DNA of 64,000 nucleotides from NCBI GenBank assembly GCA_932521025.1, contig OW051471.1, positions 558,001-622,000 of the forward strand. Reading direction: 5' to 3'. Positions 1 to 11,829 of the stretch are shown one piece after another. The translations under genes and the position numbers were made by a program. Source of the stretch: Oscheius onirici (taxonomy: Eukaryota > Nematoda > Chromadorea > Rhabditida > Rhabditidae). The notes beneath the pieces are model-generated. The model did no database searches, had not been told where the DNA came from, and saw only the letters and a program-made list of their open reading frames with translations. Each line of letters opens with the position of its first letter. Position 1 is the first letter of the stretch.

Positions 1-584
1 AGCCAATGATTCTCCAGTCATAAATTCCCGATTCTTCCACTTTTCTGGTCCCATTTTCATTAGAAACTCGTGTATATTCATGTATTTTCTCCCACCGTAG
101 TTCATAATATAGATTCTGGAGACAAGCTGCCATATGTATAGTTTCCACCTGCGTTTTTCTGTATTTATTTCAGTAAAAAAAGGTTTTCCAAGTTGTCCTC
201 CTTAGTTTTAGTGGTTTTTAGAGTAACCAGCGTGTGTATTTCTAACAGAAACTGGCGAAGAAGGTTAATTGGAAAAATTGGAATTTCGCCTAGTTTGAAT
301 GCGCACGCGAACTTCAGCTGCGTTTGGCGGGGGGTTCGAACGTATTTTATTTCCAAATTATGTTTTTCTTTCTTATTTCTCCTGTGTTTCTTCCATTTTT
401 TTCTGCTAAAAAATTGCAAAAAATGTACAAAAAACATATCTAGCCCTTAGAAAGCAGAAAATTTATAAATTAAACAAAAAGAAAACAAAAAATGCGTTGT
501 TTTTCGACTGAAAGGACTTTTCTCGAGTTTTTTTTTCATTCTTAAGCTCAAAGTTCCTAATATTTCCATTCCAGGCTCTTCAAA
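1..584. other. upstream region of tgt-1, no gene recognised
   Basis: AT-rich sequence with overlapping short ORFs on both strands, none resembling a protein family. A TTCCAG acceptor ends at 574, eleven bases before the tgt-1 ATG, without a matching upstream exon. This is the usual look of a spliced-leader trans-splice site. Confidence 0.5.
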
Positions 585-3500
585 ATGCCTCCAGCAAGTC
601 CGCAGCCGATGAAATTCGACCTACTGGCAAAGGCTGGGCGTGCCCGTCATGGAGCTCTTCATCTACCGCACAGCGTCGTTCAGACGCCGGTCTTCATGCC
701 CGTAGGAACTCAGGGAACCATGAAAGTACGCTTTTCTTTGAACATAAAAGATTTTTGAATCTTTTTAAACAAAAAATTGAGACAAAAAGATGAAAATAAG
801 TGTGGATAGAGTACCAGCCATTTTGGTTCACAAATGCTAGCTTCTGGTCCCTTTTTTCTCGGCTAAAACGCTATTTTTCAAGCTCATTTAATAGCTTATT
901 CAAAACGCTACCGATTTAGCTCGAAAAAATATCGAAAGCAGACAAACAGACAAAGAATTTAGCCAATTTCAATGATACCCTTGTATTGCAACCGTTTCAG
1001 CCATTTTTGATTTCAGAATTTTCAGAGTTCCGTCATTTTTCCTCGCTAAAACGTTATTTGTCTAGGTGTGCTGAAGAAAGTTTGGCTGTAAAAGCTGTAA
1101 CAGCAACAAAAATTACAACCAATAACGTTTCCTGTTCAGAAAACTTGCTATTTTCAGTCATTTTCTCCCTAAAAGTACTCAATTTTCCAGGGAATTCTCC
1201 CGGAGCAGCTAATCGACATGGAGTGCCGGATTCTGCTGTGCAACACCTATCATCTCGGCCATCGACCCGGCCACGACAAAGTCCGAGCCGCCGGCGGCGT
1301 CCACAAGATGATGAACTGGCCCAGGAGCATTCTAACCGATTCTGGCGGTTTCCAGGCTCGTTTTTTGTATTTTTTTTTCATTTAAAATGGTCTTCAGATG
1401 GTCTCGCTGAGCAAACTGATGACGGTAGACGAAAATGGAGTCAATTTCGAGAGCCCACACACTGGAGAAATGATGGCCCTGACGCCGGAAAAATCCATAG
1501 AAATTCAACAGGTTCGCTCTTTTTATGTTTTTATCTACGAAAACAGGACTTTCTTCCTTATAACTCGTGTTTGAAACAAAAAGTAGAAGAGGCGTAAAGA
1601 ACAAAAAAAGTAAGAATAGCGTCGTCGTTGCGTCGCCTATAACCTCCATAACAGTTAGCTATTCATTTTTGACTGAGTATTCAATTTCCGTGGCATATTC
1701 GTGTAAAATGGGTCTCGGATTCTGCTCTGAAGTACGAAAAGAATAGTAAAAATATCGCCATTTTCAAAATAACCAGAATTTTTTTTCAGGCTCTCGGAGC
1801 CGACATCATGATGCAGCTGGATCATGTCATTCACGTCCTGACGACCGGCGACATTGTCGAAGAGGCCATGGACAGGAGTATTCGCTGGCTGGACCGATGT
1901 AACGAGGCACACTCGCGCGACGATCAGGCCCTCTTTCCAATCCTCCAAGGCGGTCTGAACCTGGATTTGAGAAGAAAATGCGCGGAGGAGATGAGCAAAA
2001 GAGCCAAGGCAGGTTTTTTTTTCCTCTCTCCCACTCCACGTACTTTCTCTCACCCTCAGCGCCGTAAAACTTGTGATCACTGAGAAATTCCAGTTTTCAA
2101 TCCACCTTGCAATGAAACTAATACGCTTGTCTAAATTGCTCTCTTATAAGCCAACACTGAAACAAACAAAAAAAGTTAAAATGTCTAAAAATTTTGCTTG
2201 ACTCTCAACCTGTTTCTGCTCCTTTTTCCGTCAGTCACTGTCTCTCATCATGCAGCTCTTTGCCATTTACTATTTCCATGTCTCTAAACATCGATGTCTT
2301 GTTACTACTATCATTTGCACTCTCAGTGCGAGTCTATCACACTGACTCTCCGTATACCATTGATCCTTTCTCTCCCTGTTATTGGCTCTCACTCTGTCAC
2401 TGTCTCTAAACTCTCGTTATGTCCTAGACTCTGTCTCTTGTTTTTGAAACTTACCTATACGCTGTCTCGTATCCTGACCCTGTTACTGTCTCTGACCCTT
2501 TTCATGTCCAATACTCTTATTCTGTCCCTGTTCCAGACTCTAACTCTGTCCCAGTCTCTCTTTCTGCCCCTACAGTATCTTATCAAAAACGCCCCAATTT
2601 TCAGGTAGGAATCGCCATCGGAGGCCTCTCTGGCGGAGAAGACAAGAACAACTTCTGGCGCGTCGTAGCAGCTTGTTGTGACGTCCTGCCGCCACATTTG
2701 CCACGTTACGTGATGGGAGTCGGTTTCCCTGTTGATCTCGTCATTTGCTCTCTTTTGGGAGCTGATATGTTCGACTGCGTTTATCCGACGAGAACTGCCA
2801 GGTTTTTTTGTACTTTTCCTTTTAAAAACATGATAAAAAAGGTTTGGGACGGCTATGGTCCGCCACGGAGGCTTGCTTCATCTCAATCAGAACAAGTACT
2901 CTAAAGATTTCCGACCGATTGACGAAAAGTGCAGCTGTCACACGTGCAAGACCTACACGAGGGCGTATATACATATGGTCATGAACAAGGTAAGCTTTTT
3001 GGCCTGTATTCTTTTCTGGATCTGGAACAGCTCTTAACTCATACTCTCTCTAGGTTACGGAACTGTACAGTCTAGTTCGCATACTACTCTCTCTTTCTCC
3101 CCCTCGTTCTAACTCACTGAACTGTGCTATCTAGTTCTTCGATCAGCCTAATTCAGTTGACTTGGCACAATTTTTGTTCAATTTTTGTTCGACAAAAAGG
3201 CACTACAGGACCGAAGGGGTTCAAAAATCGTTCTCCCCAGATGATTTGACTCTTGATCAACTGGGTTTATAGATCACGAGACTCATACCCTTACTGTCTA
3301 GTTCAGATGACTTGACTCATTCTCTCACTATTCAGAACTGTAGCCTCGGCTTTCTCTGTCTCTTCAGACCTCTTGACTCATACCCTCACCTTTACTGTTC
3401 AGATTTTGATTCAGACCCTTATCCAGTCCAAACTCTCAATTTTTCAGGAAACAGTCGGCTGTCACCTGGTCTCCGTGCATAACATCCAACACCAGCTCCA

Positions 3501-3657
3501 GTTGATGCGTGACGTTCGTTCAGCCATAGAGTCGGACCAAGTTGAAGATTTTCTCAACAATTTCCTTGAAGCCTACTACGAGGGCAGCAAAGAGACAACC
3601 TACCCACAATGGATCCGCGACGCGGCGGAATACATGGGCTACAAGCTCCGGAAGTAA
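585..3657 (+). CDS. tgt-1: queuine tRNA-ribosyltransferase catalytic subunit (TGT/QTRT1)
   Basis: It exchanges guanine for queuine at wobble position 34 of GUN-anticodon tRNAs; in animals it works with a QTRT2-type partner. Seven exons: 585-725, 1191-1355, 1398-1511, 1790-2012, 2609-2801, 2842-2989 and 3448-3657, giving 397 aa against about 400 for the human enzyme. Visible motifs are [12 protein letters not shown] (substrate loop), [10 protein letters not shown], and [15 protein letters not shown], which contains the nucleophilic Asp. The zinc site is CSCHTC with the later His in RAYIHM, and the C-terminus has [12 protein letters not shown]. The exon 2/3 intron appears to start with GC (CAG|GC at 1356) instead of GT. 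The exon 4/5 junction has two in-frame solutions: 2012|2609 with GT-AG, or 2008|2605 with GC-AG. Intron 4 is rich in imperfect CTCTGTC repeats. From memory, tgt-1 and gdh-1 are also close neighbours in C. elegans (both on cosmid ZK829). Confidence 0.95.
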
Positions 3658-4830
3658 CTTTTTGTTGATTTTTGTTACTGTTTTTTTGTTGAAAATAGAC
3701 TCTTTATTCAATTTTTGTTCGAGAAAAGGCACTACAGGACGGAAGGGGTTCAAAAATTATGGCTAGTCGGAGCTGAAGGATGGTTGAATTGTGTACGTAA
3801 AAGTACGTCAGTTAGAGTACGCAAAGGTACGTCAATTGGAGCAATGCGTACTTTTGCCTACGAAGAAGAAAAGACACTCTTTTCTTCTAAAAAACTGACG
3901 CACTTTTGCGTACAAACTTCCACAAAAAACTGATTGAGAGACTGGTGTGAGCTTCTATATTATGTCTGTGAGTGGAAATATGACATTCGGGGGGAGATTC
4001 AAACGAATTTCGCTGGGGCAAAACAAGAAAAATACAACAAAAAATCACTTGCCAAAGGCTTTAGTGAGAGCACTGAGTCCGTTCCTCTTCACAGTTCCAG
4101 AGAGTTTTTTGGCCGCCGATTGACTGGAATCTTGGACGCGTGTGGGCGGAACTGAAAATGGGTGTTTTTTTTTGCTCGAAAATTACTATTTTTTTTAGAG
4201 AAAAACCCAATGATTTTTGGACAAAAAAGCGGAAAAGTTACTATAAAGTTGAAAAAAAAGTTACTGCTTCAATGATATACATAGTTGTGGGGGACAATTC
4301 TTCCATCGGCGAATTCGTGATTGTCCCAGTGAGCAAAGTTGTAGCCCTGATCAAGCTCTACAACTTTGCAGATCATTGTGATGCTTGAAAATGTTGTTAT
4401 CACCGTGAAACAGTGATTCTAAGCCAAAACGTGTCACCCAAGGCAAAAGTCATTTTTCAGTGATTACAGCATTTTTATGCTTCACAGTGTTCTGCAAAGT
4501 TGTAGAGCTTGATCAGGGCTACAACTTTGCTCACTTGGACAAAGCTGGAAAATGCAAACGAGAGCCGGAAAAGTTAGATTTTCTCCGCCGACCCTCAAAA
4601 AACCAAGTTTGGGGGTCAAAGCCCCAATTTGGTAGCTCTCTGGAGGAAAGTGCGGTACTTCGCCGATCGGTCTAGAAAGAGCTTAGCGAAGTTGGCCACG
4701 AATCGTCTGGCTCAGAAGACAGGAGTACACTTCTTTTGGTAAGGATTCTGGTCTGCCTTTTGTCAGGTCTGAACTACTTTTTGGGTCAGGAAACTAATTC
4801 AGTTCTCAACCTCTTTTCTCGACTAGATAG
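3658..4830. repeat. intergenic repeats: GCGTAC-rich inverted repeats and CAAAGTTGTAG hairpins
   Basis: This 1.2 kb between converging genes has no supported ORF. It holds GTACGCAAA/TTTGCGTAC inverted repeats (about 3790-3920). It also holds a 55-bp inverted pair (about 4328-4385 and 4479-4536), each arm being itself a small palindrome of CAAAGTTGTAG, a spacer, and CTACAACTTTG. The same hairpin recurs at 18428, 40220, 41756, 45175 and 54045. Confidence 0.6.
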
Positions 4831-7800
4831 TCAAACTTCAGCAAAGAGAGATTGAGAGACAGAAATAATCTCACAATTAAAAGAACAATGAAAGACTGAA
4901 GATTTGCAGAAATTTCTCGACTACCAACCACCAAAAAGCACCTAACAAGAAAAACTGACCTATCCTGCTTCCCATCTGCGGCGTAAGCCTGGGCTCCGTC
5001 TTGTAGACAGGAATTCCCTCCGTCCTCCTAACCGGCTGTTCACTCTTTCCTCTCGGCAGACTGCTGCTTCGTTTCGTAGGAGATGAGGAAGATGGTGCGA
5101 CTAGAACAAAAGACTAACATGCCACGAGTGCGAAAACTAAAAAAAAAGAGGGGAATGCCTTACCATTGGGCCCATCTGAACTGATTCCTATCGAGTTTAT
5201 GGCTGATTCCAAGGCTTGAAGTTCTGGTTCGATTGTGGCCGGAGGGACGCGTTGTCGGATCGTTCCGAGACCCATTGCCGGCATTTTCTTGGTGGGAGAG
5301 GCGGAGATTCTGAAGAGAATGGTTTAGGGAAGGAGAGTCACTGTCCACTGTCAGAGTCACTGTCTCCTGTTACCATCTTCTAAAAGTAAGCAAAAGGATT
5401 TTTGTTTACTCCTGACATTCCCTCATCCCCATTATGTTTACACAATTTGGCTGAACTATATAAAATGGAAGAAACAAAAAAAGGTTCTAGATTAGATTCT
5501 TTCTCTCTAGATGAATTATCGGGAAAGATCTCGTCAGTCAAAAAATTTTAATTTGTCAAAAAAGTCAGTCAAGAAATTTCTCGTAAAGAAGCGTTACGGA
5601 TCCTAAAGCCAAAGGGGAAATATTTTTAGTTTTTGAGCCAAAAAAAGAACAGATATTGATTTCTAGATTGTTCCAACGATTCTTTAAAAGGAAAACACAC
5701 AAATCAGCTTACTTTCTTGGTTGAATGGTTGTTCGAAATTATATTATAGCTAAATTCTTACAAGGGAAGTGTTTGAACATACGTTGGCCAATCAAAAATC
5801 GGCTTTCGACACAGGAATCACAATTTTTTCATGATTCCGATGTTGCCTTCCGAATTTCCTGCGCGGTCGGTTTACGACCGCTCTCAAACTGCCCTGTGTT
5901 CTTCATTGTTCTCTGAACTTCAAAGCGACAAGAAACAGATGGCCAGGCTTGTTGATTCTGAGTTGCTGCGCTGCGGTCTGGGCTGCGGCCAGGATGACGA
6001 AATTCGGTAAAAATAGCAGTTTTCTTCTATTTTTATTGTCAGTTTTCGATTTTCTTCTAATTTTTCTGATGGCAAAACTAAATCTAATCGGGGGACGTAT
6101 TTGGAAACAAAAAAAATCAGAAAAAAATGCGAAATGAATTTTTTTTAGCCCGCCGCAAAGTCCAACCTGGCCGCAGCGCAGCTCAGACCACAGCGCAGCG
6201 CAGGTTTTCAACAAGCCTGCAGTTGACCGTTTGGCGAACATGACAACTTGTGAACAGGAGGTCTTTGGTTCGAATCCTGTCGACTCTTTTTTCTTTTGCT
6301 TTTGATGGACAACCGCACTTTTCTCGCGTTTTTCATTTCTTTTGCTATTCCCGACAAGGCAATTTTTTATAAAGGCTAACGCGATGTCCAGACACTGCGC
6401 CATTATGACCGCATTTTGTGCCAAAAAAACATGAAAAAGTGCGGCTGTTCATCAAAAGCAAAAGAAAAAAGAGTCGACGGGATTCGAAACAAAGACCTCA
6501 TGTTCACAAGTTGTCATGATCGCCGATCGGCCATCTGCTTCTTGTCGCTTTGAAGTTCAGAGAACAATGAAGAACACAGGGCAGTTTGAGAGCGATCGTA
6601 AACCGACCGCGCAGGAAATTCGGAAGGCAACATCGGAATCATGAAAAAATTGTGATTCCTGTCTCGAAAGCCGATTTTTGATTGGAAACTTATGTTCAAA
6701 CACTTCCCTTGTTAGTGTTTTTATTACCATCTCTAAGCCCCTCTCTGTCTCTCACTCCTCACTTACAGACTCTCTGACTCTCTCTGGCCCTATATCTCTG
6801 GTTCTCTCTGTCTTTCTGCCCCTCTCTCTTTCTCTCCCTCTGTCTCTCATTCCTTCTCCCCCTCTCTCCCACTCACCTCGCACTGACTGCACTGATATTC
6901 CTCGCCGGCGAAGCAGGTGCTCTCGGCAATTTCGTCCTCTCCGTCGGAAAGCTGCTCGAATTGGCCAGTCTTCGTGGTACTGGCGACGAAGTCGAGGCAC
7001 TATTGATACAAACCTCTGCCATTCTGTTCGCCACAACGAAGGCCGAATCAGTATCGGCTAGATTCGGAAGCTGGAACTTTTTTCTTACTGAACCCTCTTA
7101 AAAAATCTTACCGTAGTCACGACATTCGTCCTCTCAAAGGGCAGCTTCGCACTGGTAATCATTCCCTTTTTGAGCTGGGACAGGTCATTTTCCTGTGACT
7201 TGACCACCTCCTTTAGATTCAAATTCTCAGTCTTGAGACTTTTTGCATCAGTCCGGGCTGCGTCTCTTTCCTGTCTCAGTATCTTGATCTCTTGTCTCAT
7301 CTGCTCAATCAGAGCGTCCTGAGCGGCTGGAGAGGGTTCAAGGCTCACCGGCTCCTGTTTTAGTCTCATTTCATGAAGTCGGATGAGTAGTTGTTTGCGC
7401 TCATTGATCAGGAACATGATCTAGAAGAGAAGAAGATAAGAAATGGGGGTAAGAAACTTACCATGGCCTTGTGCTTCTCTCTTTCTTCCTCTAGCCGCCT
7501 TTCTAGCTTTTCTTGGGCTTCTTGACCGGCAGAGACGAGGGACATTTGGGTGTCGAGCTGGAAAATAGAATCTGTTCAATATAGCACTACCCTAAGTTCT
7601 CTTCCCTGGGGACCCTAATGCACGTAATCCTAACAGCTATTTTTCCCGATAAAATGTGAATTTCTCGTTTTTTCCATCTGTCAATGAGCGAATCACTCAG
7701 CATTTTTCGCTGAACAACTTTAAGGGCATTCCTATCCGATTCTTTCAGCGACCTTGTTTCCGCTTCAAACAGTACCACTGAAGTAACCACGCCTAAGGCA

Positions 7801-9640
7801 TATTAGCTGGAAGCTAGTTCATAAATTTCGTCTAGTCCACAAATAACCACATACACACAATTTCTTTCACAGCGCTGCTCTCATCAAACTTTTGTTTCAC
7901 ATCTGCCTTATAAGTAACGCTCCAGATGTTCAGTACTAGATCCTTTTTCAATTGGCTCGCTCATCTTTAATCTGGTAAAAAAAAAGTTTTGTCCCAGGTA
8001 GAGAGGGACCTTGCCCAACCTGTTGCAACAGTTTATTCCTCTCCTTCTCCAAAAGTGCCAGAAAATCGTCTCCCTGCTCAGCATAGCGACTCTGTCTGTC
8101 CTTCTCCTGTTCCAGTCCTCTCACAATTTTCCCATGCCGTCTTTCTGTCGCGTTTAGGACCTAAAAAGAACCAAAAATAGAAAGAAGCGGCGAAAAAACT
8201 CACCGACTTTGCCCTACTGTGAGTCTTTCTCTGAACAGCAATCAGTTTTTCCAGCTGGACCAGCTGCGACTCGTACATTTGACCGATTTGCTTCTCGTCG
8301 AGCTCCTGAATTGAATTTGTTTTAGAGAAAAACATGACTTTTCTTACCTCTTCGGCCAAAATTGAGTCCCTTTTCAGAGCCATGAAGGGGTCGTTTGCAC
8401 ACAGCTTTCCATACTTGGCCTCATGGAGGAAGAATTTTACTCTCTCCGCCTAAAATTTTGTACTTTGTAAGACAAAAAATGGTGTTTTTTGGAATGGAAA
8501 ACAAGACTTTTACATCTCTGGATTTTCTCTGGTCGTCTGGACAACAGTACAGCATTTTGCTACTCGGCCATGTGGCCAAAAATTTCGGCAAATTTCCAAC
8601 TGAATGATATTTCAGCGGACTTTTTTGATCGTATTTTCCATAGCGAACAAAAACATGTCTGTCACGCTTATTTTCGTATCTTTTAGCTATAAAAATACCA
8701 CCTGTTGACCTCTCGCTTTATGTACTTAGCCGCTTTTTGAACAAAACTTGTCGTTGCTATAAAATGCGTTAGCTTCTGACGAATCCAAAAACAATGATTT
8801 TCGTAATTTTCTTCGGCCTTCTTCTCCTCCAGAGCTGTCTGGCTCAGAAATGTTCTGATCAAGGCATTGGACGTAAGTTTTTTCTCACCACAGTTTGCTC
8901 AAAAAGAGGGTAGGTGCTTTATCGTGAACAGACATGGTTGGTTTTTTGTCAAAAGTATTGGCTGACGACTGACTTCCAGTGAAGGCTTTTTCCATTAAGC
9001 CAACCATTTCCTTTTTCCATTAATGTGCAATGACAAGTTTTCGACAGCTTCAAAGAAGCTGAGATACAGCAAAAGGGCATCGTTTCAGTCTATGGATTAG
9101 AAGAATTAGTCGAAAAATGAGACAGAAATTGGAAAGAGAAGAGACACTGGATTCGGTTAGAATATTTTTCGGTTCCAGTTGTATTTTTCGTCCAAAAAAG
9201 ACGATAAATACCAATTTTCAGCCTGTCTCTTCGATCAATGCCCTAAAGGATTCGCCTGTATCAATCCAAGACTAAAAAATTCTCTTTGTTGCGATCATAA
9301 TAAGGTACTTTTAGAGGGTTTGACGCCAAAATCTGGTGAATTTCAGGTCATTGACAGTCTCACAGTCCAGCCAACAGTCCCAGCCATGAGTCAGAAATAA
9401 ATCTTTGTCTTTAAAAAAATCCAACAAATTTGAATGATTCCAAGGACTTACGTTGAGTTTTTCGATAATCTTGTCCTTCCGCTCGAGATCCTGGTCACAG
9501 AGAGCGAGAAGATGGAGAAGTTCGTCCTTGGAAATCGGGACATGGCTGTTTATGGACTCGTTGGCTAGATCCTCGTGTGCGGCAAAGTTTTTCGAAGTGG
9601 CTTGGTCGTAGCTGTCGTCAAAGTTGAAGCCGAGATTCAT
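4831..9640 (-). CDS. CTTNBP2 N-terminal domain coiled-coil protein (CTTNBP2NL-like)
   Basis: Proteins with this domain (CTTNBP2, CTTNBP2NL, FILIP1) bind cortactin or actin, and the CTTNBP2 group joins STRIPAK phosphatase complexes. Exons in coding order: 9640-9452, 8449-8348, 8305-8204, 8160-8020, 7557-7462, 7420-7112, 7070-6877, 5309-5164 and 5100-4960, then a tentative last exon 4895-4831. The total is 494 aa. The family start is clear: SKDELLHLLALCDQDLERKD, then KFFLHEAKYGKL with NDPFMALKRD, matching the vertebrate pattern of L-x-x-LL, ERYGRF and NDPF-ALQRD. Residues about 100-380 are coiled coil. The C-terminal part is Ser/Pro/Arg-rich (SPVPRRLANSSS, RAPASPARNIS, SSSSPTKRSSSLPRG), like the low-complexity tails of this family. 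A TTTTCAG at 9680-9686 precedes the ATG, suggesting trans-splicing. That exon is also in phase with the upstream exons at 10730-11813, so the real N-terminus could be longer. The last exon is the weakest part. Confidence 0.8.
5761..6711. mobile_element. foldback element with about 280-bp arms carrying tRNA-like sequences
   Basis: The left arm starts CAAGGGAAGTGTTTGAACAT and the right arm ends with its reverse complement at 6711. The inverted pairing runs to about 6340 on the left, once the nested insertion 5944-6219 is removed, and to about 6428 on the right. Both arms hold a tRNA-like stretch with a B-box GGTTCGAATCC (left, 6221-6284) or a diverged version (right, about 6475-6535). TTA flanks both ends, compatible with a PIF/Harbinger-type duplication, though not decisive. 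It lies in an intron of the CTTNBP2-like gene. Confidence 0.7.
5944..6219. mobile_element. hAT-type MITE, CAGGCTTGTTGA family, nested in the foldback element
   Basis: The termini are CAGGCTTGTTGA and TCAACAAGCCTG. The flanks CAGATGGC and CAGTTGAC match at 6 of 8 positions. The other arm of the host foldback element lacks this insertion and preserves the empty site (CAGATGGCC on the opposite strand near 6530). The interior is shared with the copy at 47093-47436. Confidence 0.75.
8794..9400 (+). CDS. small secreted cysteine-rich protein, nested in an intron on the opposite strand
   Basis: Three exons, 8794-8872, 9222-9304 and 9347-9400, encode 71 aa with phases that fit exactly. Residues 1-18 form a strong signal peptide (MIFVIFFGLLLLQSCLAQ). 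The mature peptide has six cysteines in a C-x8-C-x4-C-x5-C-x10-CC arrangement (KCSDQGIGPC, LFDQCPKGFAC, NSLCCD), then a Pro/Thr tail. Spacing is read by eye. A TATAAAA lies about 35 bp before the ATG. It sits wholly inside the first intron of the minus-strand CTTNBP2-like gene. I do not recognise the family; a defensive, cuticular or signalling peptide is possible, but nothing in the sequence decides this. Confidence 0.75.
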
Positions 9641-9699
9641 GTTTTTGTGACGAGAAAAGGGAAAAGAGGCTACCTCATACTGAAAACAGTTAATTTGAG

Positions 9700-10729
9700 T
9701 GAGACTGACAATGAGGAACAGAGTGACAGAGAGTGGGAAATAAACTTGAACTGAAACATGAGGCTCCGCGTAGTGGTGCCCAAAATACATAGTTCCTTTT
9801 ATGGCATCACTGAAACAATCAAGAACTTCAGAACAATCAAACTGCACTTGTTGTATTTTTGAATTTATAGGAGGTTACATTCATTATTTTTTTGATTTTT
9901 ACTTGTTTTTATTCGATTAGGCGTCAAATTACCCCAAAATGAGTGGTGAAACGTCAAAATTGGTTGAAAATTGACGGAAATATGCTGATTCTGATTCGAA
10001 AATAGGACACCAACCACTTGGTTTTTCTTCTTTTTCATTTAGGACATCGCTGAAGCAATCAAGAAATCGTTGGATTTTTTTTGAGAGTAAGAGCAAACAA
10101 AATGGTTTCCCGGATGAAAAAGTTGATGTTTGGAGTTCGACCAGTTTCTTATTGAAAATTTGGTAAACAGCTGAGGTTAACCAAAAAATTATCCAGAAAC
10201 CAAAAGTTCCCCTTTTCAAAATCGTTTTCTGCCGACTTTTAGACTAAAAGTATGAAAAAATGGATTGTTTCGTTGAATTTATAAATGCTGGACAATATTT
10301 TTCTGACAATTCATGACTGGTACAATTCAAATGTGAAAAGTTTTTTTTAGAGCAGACGGTCGTTTTTTGGTGAATTTTACTCCATGAAAGACTGGCAGAA
10401 AAAGTGGGCTTATGCAAAGTTTTGGTATTCCAAAATCCCCTCCCCCCTTTTTCGGGTCTGACAAAAGTTTACCTTTGTGAAAAACATTTTGGCTAAAAGT
10501 TCCGAAATTTTGGTCAAAAATGGATCACAAGAAGTGTCTAAAAAGGACCATATCTGCTGCTAAATTGGCGGGAAGGGGAAATCCCAGTTCTCTGGAAGAG
10601 AGGCTCTCCCTTCTTCCTAAAACAAACAAAAGGATGCACACAAATGCAAAGCAAAGTGGTCCCCCTTATGTCTCTCAAATATTGTGAAGGAGAGAGTACG
10701 TAATTATAGAGTCGAGGCCAAAAACTGAC
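9700..10729. other. gap with MITE fragment, no supported gene
   Basis: Contains a partial copy (about 9880-9985) of the TTAA-type MITE interior and two related stretches (9790-9840 and 10020-10080) that read LDCFSD on the minus strand. A possible minus-strand exon near 10590 (SPSRQFSSR) is too weak to claim. Confidence 0.4.
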
Positions 10730-11813
10730 GCCAGGAGGATCCGAGAGGCCACTGGAGCGGCGGGATCTCTGCGCCTGGGTCAACCGGAGAGACTCAGTCC
10801 TTTAAAGTTTTGGGAGGAAGTGGGAGCGGTCGCGGCATATTCTGCTAAAAACCACTTTTGGTCAAAAACTACAATAATTTAGTCGCCAAATCAAAAATGG
10901 TTGAAGAAAAAAAAGGTTTCTTTGTTGTTTCGCCTGCTGTTGATATATGTAGCTCTTTTTTTACAAATTCGATCGCTCAGTGGTCTTTTTGCGAAGAGAT
11001 TCCCGAAAATTCGCCATCTGTGCTTCTGTTTCAGCCACACTCTCAGAGTGTCTTCGTCTTTCCTGATCGAAATCGGCTTCCACATTGACAAGTCGATCCT
11101 TGTAGCTCTGGACTTCATCCATGGCCTCGTTCAAATCGCGCAGAAGTGGGTAGACGTCCATCGCCAGAACCGACTGTTGGAACTAATGATGATGCGATTT
11201 GTCTGTATTACCATTTTGTAAAAAAAAGTCAAAACTACAATAATTTAGTCGCCAAAGCAAAAATGGTTGGAGAAAAAAAAGGTTTCTTTGTTGTTTCGCC
11301 TGCTGTATATGTCGCTAACACAGAAATTCGATCGCTCGGTCAAATTGAAACAGAGGGTATCTTCCAAAAAAAAAAATTCCAAAGCCACTTGCATCTTTGC
11401 CAGCGCGCATAACTTGTCACCCGAGCTTTTCGAGTTCCTGTCCATGCAAATGTTTTTCACTGTGCCCGAGGTGAGGCAGACAGAGACGGTAGAACTTTAT
11501 AGAATTGATACATAGGGATATTTACTCTTTACGACAAGTTGGATTTCTACAACGATCTAAACATACTGGTACTTTGGGAAAGTACTACTTTGAGATATTA
11601 GAATTTTGAGATATTAAAACCTATTTTTTGAACGGGTGTAGAAGTACAGGAACAAACGGAATATGAGGAACGGCCATCATCGGAGGAGGGACATACCCAG
11701 TCCGCTGCTGTCACGTTGGCTTCAGATGATTGTCCTTGTGTTTCTTCCACTTCCCTAATTCTAACCGCTCTCATCCGCTCTTTGTTTCGCCGCCTTCTTT
11801 CTCCCGGATCCAT
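10730..11813 (-). CDS. unrecognised coiled-coil protein, three 5' exons
   Basis: Exons in coding order: 11813-11697 (39 codons, starting MDPGERRRRNKERMRAV), 11182-10965 and 10799-10730. They join without frame breaks (phases 0, 2 and 0) and have good splice sites, including a GTCAGT donor after the third. A TTTTCAG lies five bases before the ATG. Exon 2 is a charged coiled coil (DLNEAMDEVQSYKDRL, FDQERRRHSESVAETEAQM). The model has no stop of its own. Its last phase fits the exon at 9679-9452, so this could be the 5' part of the CTTNBP2-like gene or a separate gene whose 3' exons I cannot see. The final codons of exon 2 lie inside a repeat unit that also occurs in intron 1. Confidence 0.45.
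10857..10985. repeat. direct repeat, copy A
   Basis: About 120 bp shared with 11222-11345: TACAATAATTTAGTCGCC, GGTTTCTTTGTTGTTTCGCC and ATTCGATCGCTC in the same order. A diverged copy lies near 26110-26270. Copy A contains the last codons and the donor of exon 2 of the coiled-coil gene. Confidence 0.7.
11222..11345. repeat. direct repeat, copy B
   Basis: Same unit as 10857-10985, located in intron 1 of the coiled-coil gene. The two copies bracket exon 2, consistent with a local tandem duplication or paired insertions. Confidence 0.7.
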
Positions 11814-11829
11814 CGTTGCTGAAAATAGA

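Noticed and set aside
6877-7061. Plus-strand ORF that also reads smoothly in the CTTNBP2-like gene
   Set aside because: Splice sites and phases fit only the minus-strand exon 6877-7070.
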